A DNA stretch of 64,000 bases from Elusimicrobiota bacterium (lineage in GTDB: Bacteria > Elusimicrobiota > Elusimicrobia > UBA1565 > UBA9628), in NCBI GenBank assembly GCA_016212795.1, contig JACRDT010000033.1, positions 59,981 to 123,980 of the forward strand. The letters are read 5' to 3'. The position numbers were made by a program, and so were the translations under genes. The notes under the pieces are model-generated. The model had not been told where the DNA came from. It saw only the letters and a list, made by a program, of their open reading frames with translations, and searched no databases. Positions within the stretch are counted from its first letter, which is position 1. Each line of letters starts with the position of its first letter. Shown piece by piece: positions 60,211-64,000 of the stretch.

Positions 60211-61758
60211 ATGAAGAACCTTAGCGTCTTGTGCGCATGCTGTCTGGCGGCGTCCGCCGCGCTGCCGCTGGCGGCCCAGCCGTCGGAGGCCAAGGGGGCG
60301 CCCGCCGCGAGCGCGGCGCCGGCCGTGACCCCGGAGCAGGCCGAGTTGACCAAGCTGACCTCCGAGAACCAGCTCGCCGAGCAGAAGGCCAAGAAGAAGC
60401 TGCAGAAGCTCAACGACGACCGGGAGGAGCTCCGGGCCCAATACGAGCTGCTCCTCCAGAAGCAGAAGCTCGCCATCGCCGAGCTCGAGGCGGAAGCGAC
60501 CAGGCTGGGCACCCAGAACCGGGTCGCCTCCGAGCAGCACCGCCTGCAGTCCGACGCGGTGCAGACCGAACTCGACAAGCTGTCGACGGAGAACAGGCTG
60601 GCGGAGGAGAAGCGCAAGGCCCAGGCCGCCGCGCTGGATGCCGAGTTCCAGCGCCTGTCCCTCCAGAACAGGCTTTCCGACGAGCGCAACAAGGGGGAGC
60701 TGGCCAAGCAGGACGCCGAGCTCCTCAAGCTCGGCCTGGCCAACCGCCTGGCCGCCGAGAAGAACAAGCAGACGCTCGATGAGCTCTCCCGCCAGGTGGA
60801 CAAGCTGAGGCTCGAGAACGACCTGCGGGCCGAGCAGCAGCGCCAGCTGCTCATGGCCGACGACCGGGAGAAGCGGGCCATCGAGCTGAGCATCAAGCGG
60901 CTCGATCTCGAGGAGCGCAAGCTCCAGGTCGAACGGGTCACCATGGATGGCCGGATGGCCAAGCTCAAGAGCGACCTCGAGCTGCGCGACCGGGTGGAGG
61001 ACTGGAAGAAGGAGGCCAACAAGGACCCCCTCTACCTCGATAAGCCCTTCCTGGAGGGCCGCCTGGTCATCAGCGACCGGCGCATCTCCCTCAACGGCCC
61101 CATCTTCGGCGGGGTGGCCGACTACGTGACGGAGCGCATCCACTACTACAACAACATCTCGAGCACGCAGGCCATCTTCATCGTGATCGACCGCTGCCCG
61201 GGCGGCTCGGTCATGGAAGGCTACCGCATCGTCAAGGCCATGCAGGCCAGCAAGGCCCCCGTGCACGTCGTGGTGAAGTCCTTCGCCGCCAGCATGGCGG
61301 CCGTCATCACGACCATGGCCGACAAGTCGTACGTCTACCCGAACGCCATCCTGCTCCACCACCAGATGTCCACGATGAACTGGGGCAACATGACCCAGCT
61401 CCGCGAGCAGCTGGAGCTGGCCAAGGAGTGGGAGCGCCGGCTGCACCTGCCCGTGGCCCAGAAGATGGGCATCTCGCTCGACGAGTTCCGCAAGAAGATG
61501 TACGAGAAGAACTCGGACGGCGACTGGGAGGAGTTCGGCGACAAGGCCGTGGGCTACAAGTGGGCGTCCTCCGTGGTCCACGAGATCGCGGAGACGGGCT
61601 TCACCAAGAACCCCGAGTTCCTGCCCAAGCCCCCCGCCAAGCCGCTCTTCGGTCTCGACGAGAGATCGGACGAGAAAGGCCAGCGCTTCGTCACCCTGCC
61701 GCGCCTGGACCCCTTCGACTTCTACTTCATCTACAACCCCGACCGGTATTACCGGTAG
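60211..61758 (+). CDS. Exported ClpP-like serine protease with long coiled coil
   Basis: 515 residues, GGAGGG ribosome site. A signal peptide (MKNLSVLCACCLAASAALPL) is followed by ~230 residues of coiled coil made of repeats ending in 'NRL/NQLAEEK' (LTSENQLAEQKAKKKLQKLN, LSTENRLAEEKRKAQAAALD). The ClpP fold runs from about residue 283: NGPIFGGVADYVTERIHYYN, DRCPGGSVMEGYRIVKAMQA, Ser361 in SFAASMAAVI, His384 in LLHHQMSTMN, and Asp436 or Asp438 in NSDGDWEEF. The triad appears intact. No Clp ATPase partner is expected in the periplasm. Confidence 0.85.
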   Translation: MKNLSVLCACCLAASAALPLAAQPSEAKGAPAASAAPAVTPEQAELTKLTSENQLAEQKAKKKLQKLNDDREELRAQYELLLQKQKLAIAELEAEATRLGTQNRVASEQHRLQSDAVQTELDKLSTENRLAEEKRKAQAAALDAEFQRLSLQNRLSDERNKGELAKQDAELLKLGLANRLAAEKNKQTLDELSRQVDKLRLENDLRAEQQRQLLMADDREKRAIELSIKRLDLEERKLQVERVTMDGRMAKLKSDLELRDRVEDWKKEANKDPLYLDKPFLEGRLVISDRRISLNGPIFGGVADYVTERIHYYNNISSTQAIFIVIDRCPGGSVMEGYRIVKAMQASKAPVHVVVKSFAASMAAVITTMADKSYVYPNAILLHHQMSTMNWGNMTQLREQLELAKEWERRLHLPVAQKMGISLDEFRKKMYEKNSDGDWEEFGDKAVGYKWASSVVHEIAETGFTKNPEFLPKPPAKPLFGLDERSDEKGQRFVTLPRLDPFDFYFIYNPDRYYR

Positions 61759-61764
61759 GACTCC

Positions 61765-64000
61765 TCAGGGGGCTTCCCCGCCGCCCGGGCCGCGCTCCAG
61801 CGCGGCCCGGACCTCGGCCCGCCGGGGCCAGGCCCGGGGAGCCTTCTGGAGCGCCTCGGCGTAGGCGCGGCGGGCCTCGTCGGCGCGGCCCAGCCCCTCC
61901 AAGGCGGCGCCCCGGGCGCTCATGGCGTCGGCCCAGAGCACGCCCTTGCTCTCCTCGTCCATCCCCTCGGGTCCGCCGTCCCGCAAGGCCCGCAGCAGCG
62001 CGTCGTAGTCGCCGATGGCCGACGGCCAGTCCTTCTTCATGGACCGGAGCGCGCCGCGGCTCATCAGGGCGTCGGCGTCGGACGGGGCGATCCTCAGGGC
62101 GGCGTCCAGGTCGCGGGAAGCTCCCTCGACGTCGCCGCGGCCGAAGGCGGCCAGCGCCTTGTCCACGAGCCGCCGGACCCGGTCGTCTCTCTTCGGGGAG
62201 GAGGAGCCGCCCGTCTCGTCCGCGGCGGCGGCGCCCGGCCGGCCGCCGGTCAAGACCCGGTCCGCCTCCCGCGTCAGCCGCTCCACGTCCGGCGCCGGGA
62301 GGGGCCGGCCGCGGCCGTGCCGGGGGGCGGGGCGGCCCGCCCAGGCTTGGGCGTAGGCGCTCCAGACCTCCCGGGCGCGGCCATCGTCTCCCAGGCGGGA
62401 GAGCTCCCGGCGCCCCTCGTCCTCCCGTCCCGACTGCAGGAGGCTCAAGGCCAGCCCGAGCCGCACGCGCCGGAGCGTCGCGGCGCCGGCTTCTCCGGCC
62501 TCGACCGCGCCCTCGAGGGCGGCGCTGAAATACCTCTGGGCAAGGTCGTGCTCGCCGGCGCGCCGGAAGAGCTCCCCCGCGTGGCCCAGGAGCAGCGGCC
62601 ACCAGGACTCGAAGGTCTTCGCCGCGTCCCGGTCCCAGACGTTGTCGCGCAGCTGGCCGCGCAGCCAGCCCTTGAAGCCGTCCAGCCGCCCGAGCAGCCC
62701 GGGGTCGGCCTCGCGGATGGTCTCCAGGAGCGCGATGACCCGCTCGGAGAAGCCCTGGGTCTCGCGCCAGTAGATGGGGCTCCACATCCTGTGCCGGAAC
62801 ACGAACCAGGCCTGATCCCTCGTGACGCGGGTCCGCCGGACGGACCGCTCGATGGCCGGGGCCTGCGCCCGGACCCACCCGGGGTCCGCGCCAGGAACAC
62901 CGGGCGCGACCAGGCTGCGAGCGATGGTCAGGGTCACCAGCGGGTCGACGAAACGGTGCCAATGCAGGTCGTCCTCGAACAGGTTGCGGCCGGGCAGGCC
63001 TTGGGGCGAGACGGCGGCGAAGGCCTCCTCGAGGTCGGCCAGGAGGGCGCCTTCCTCGCGGGCCACCCTGCGGCTGATGGCGTTGAAGTACCGGACCCGC
63101 TTGGTCTGGGCGTCGACGCGTCGATAGCGGTCGCGTGCCGCGTCGAAGCCCCCGCGCCTGTCCAGGCAGCGCCCCAGGAAGTAGTGCCCCATGAGGTCCT
63201 CCGGCCGTTCCCGGACCGCCTCCTCGAAGAGCCCTTCCGCGCGCCGCCCGTCCCCTTGTTCCCAGGCGACCCACGCCCGCAGGAAAGCCGGGTGACGCAG
63301 CGGGAGCTCGCCGCGGGGAGGCATGTCCCTGATGTTGATGGGGAGAGCGCACAGCGCGATGGGCACGCCCCGCTCCCTGGCCAGGCGCGCCATCCGGCGG
63401 ACGTTGGACTCGAACCGCAGCCCCTGCGCCTCGGCGTCCTTGGGCGTCCGCTCCAACGAATCCGCGACCACCCGGTCCTGCCACGCCCCGCCCAGGAGGG
63501 GCCACCCCCTCAGCCAGCGGGCGACGCGCACCCTCCATCGGGCGGGCAGGCTGGGGTAGGCCTCGTTGACGCCGTCCATGACCACGACGAGGTCGGGCGA
63601 GTAGGACAGGACCTCCTCCACGGCGAGGACGTCGCGCTCGCTGTCGTACCCGGCCCTGCCGAGGTTGACGACCTCGACCTTGCGGCCGACGAAGAGCCCG
63701 GCCAGCGCGTCCGAGAGGGCCGGCCGGACGCCGCGCTGCTCGTCGTAGGCCTGGGCGACCGAGCCCCCGACGACGAAGGCCCTGAACGCCCCCGGGGCCT
63801 TCTCCCTGGGGAACGCCTGCGCCCTCCCGACGGGGTGGCGCTCGGCGAACACCTTGCCGCGGACGGCGTCGTCGCGCGGCACGAACCTGGACTCGAAGGG
63901 CTCGGCGTAGTAGTAGTCGAAAGGGTAGACGAACCCGGCCCGCTCCCGGGGCTGACGACACCCGCCCAGCAGCAGGCCCAAGCCTAGTGCTGCGACCGCG
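61765..64000 (-). CDS. SGNH-hydrolase/TPR lipoprotein (5' end outside window)
   Basis: About 745 residues are visible. The frame is open to the window edge and reads a lipoprotein signal (AVAALGLGLLLGGC), so the start lies just outside. SGNH blocks: AFVVGGSVAQAY (block I, with Ser), VVNLGRAGYDSERD (block II), LVVVMDGVNEAYPS (block III, Gly/Asn) and FEDDLHWHRFVDPL (block V, Asp/His). Two TPR regions surround and follow (LFEEAVRERPEDLMGHYFLG; DLDAALRIAPSDADALMSRG). Likely an envelope esterase or acyl-handling enzyme on a scaffold; substrate unknown. Confidence 0.85.
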   Translation of the reverse strand, partial: AVAALGLGLLLGGCRQPRERAGFVYPFDYYYAEPFESRFVPRDDAVRGKVFAERHPVGRAQAFPREKAPGAFRAFVVGGSVAQAYDEQRGVRPALSDALAGLFVGRKVEVVNLGRAGYDSERDVLAVEEVLSYSPDLVVVMDGVNEAYPSLPARWRVRVARWLRGWPLLGGAWQDRVVADSLERTPKDAEAQGLRFESNVRRMARLARERGVPIALCALPINIRDMPPRGELPLRHPAFLRAWVAWEQGDGRRAEGLFEEAVRERPEDLMGHYFLGRCLDRRGGFDAARDRYRRVDAQTKRVRYFNAISRRVAREEGALLADLEEAFAAVSPQGLPGRNLFEDDLHWHRFVDPLVTLTIARSLVAPGVPGADPGWVRAQAPAIERSVRRTRVTRDQAWFVFRHRMWSPIYWRETQGFSERVIALLETIREADPGLLGRLDGFKGWLRGQLRDNVWDRDAAKTFESWWPLLLGHAGELFRRAGEHDLAQRYFSAALEGAVEAGEAGAATLRRVRLGLALSLLQSGREDEGRRELSRLGDDGRAREVWSAYAQAWAGRPAPRHGRGRPLPAPDVERLTREADRVLTGGRPGAAAADETGGSSSPKRDDRVRRLVDKALAAFGRGDVEGASRDLDAALRIAPSDADALMSRGALRSMKKDWPSAIGDYDALLRALRDGGPEGMDEESKGVLWADAMSARGAALEGLGRADEARRAYAEALQKAPRAWPRRAEVRAALERGPGGGEAP

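Overview
The window is very GC-rich and gene-dense, from a Gram-negative-type bacterium: it carries lipoproteins, OmpA-like proteins, AsmA and a Tat system. Several long operons have ATGA start/stop overlaps. No rRNA, tRNA, CRISPR array, integrase or transposase gene was seen. TPR-rich lipoproteins, a four-subunit 2-oxoacid:ferredoxin oxidoreductase, a b558-type succinate dehydrogenase, a MEMO protein and a Ycf46-like ATPase together suggest a deep-branching diderm. High-GC Elusimicrobiota is my best guess, held loosely.

Layout. 1-3403: end of an ABC importer (permease, ATPase) and a polytopic membrane protein. 3408-8207: an apparent insertion at the 3' end of a Ycf46-like AAA+ gene, bounded by 45-bp copies of that 3' end. 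It holds lower-GC TPR and lipoprotein genes and a small membrane protein. 8139-13374: AAA+/radical SAM pair, MFS carrier, and tatC/nucleotidyltransferase/tatA. 13558-19404: TPR proteins and an OsmC protein. 19401-22634: MEMO protein, six-hairpin glycosidase and, divergently, an exported isoaspartate methyltransferase. 22752-29849: glycosyltransferase, sugar nucleotidyltransferase and glgC-glgM-glgE, the maltose-1-phosphate route to alpha-glucan. 30061-36183: phosphopentomutase-like enzyme, an unknown protein, AsmA and a CBS protein. 36306-44341: six-gene operon with an NtrB/NtrC pair, AI-2E-type carrier, OmpA lipoprotein, HEAT protein and HD-GYP-like protein. Divergent from it is a short sigma-54-like protein followed by a radical SAM enzyme. 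46576-49133: homoserine dehydrogenase and aspartate kinase. 49150-58852: TCA-cycle block korDABC, mdh, sdhCAB, sucCD. 58996-64000: cold-shock protein, GGQ release-factor-like protein, OmpA lipoprotein, an exported ClpP-like protease with a coiled coil, and an SGNH/TPR lipoprotein.

The most notable signals are: (1) the AAA+ 3'-end repeats flanking foreign-looking genes; (2) a lipoprotein operon in which one fused protein sits beside its two split halves; (3) a divergent RpoN-like factor next to an NtrBC pair, with an inverted repeat and a -24/-12-like sequence between them; (4) a secreted ClpP-like protease; (5) short dispersed repeats placed in frame inside genes, including sucC and sucD; (6) about 120-bp paired-hairpin elements that sit exactly against stop codons; (7) several -10 boxes only 6-9 nt from start codons, suggesting leaderless mRNAs. 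Function calls rest on motif recognition; no database search was possible.
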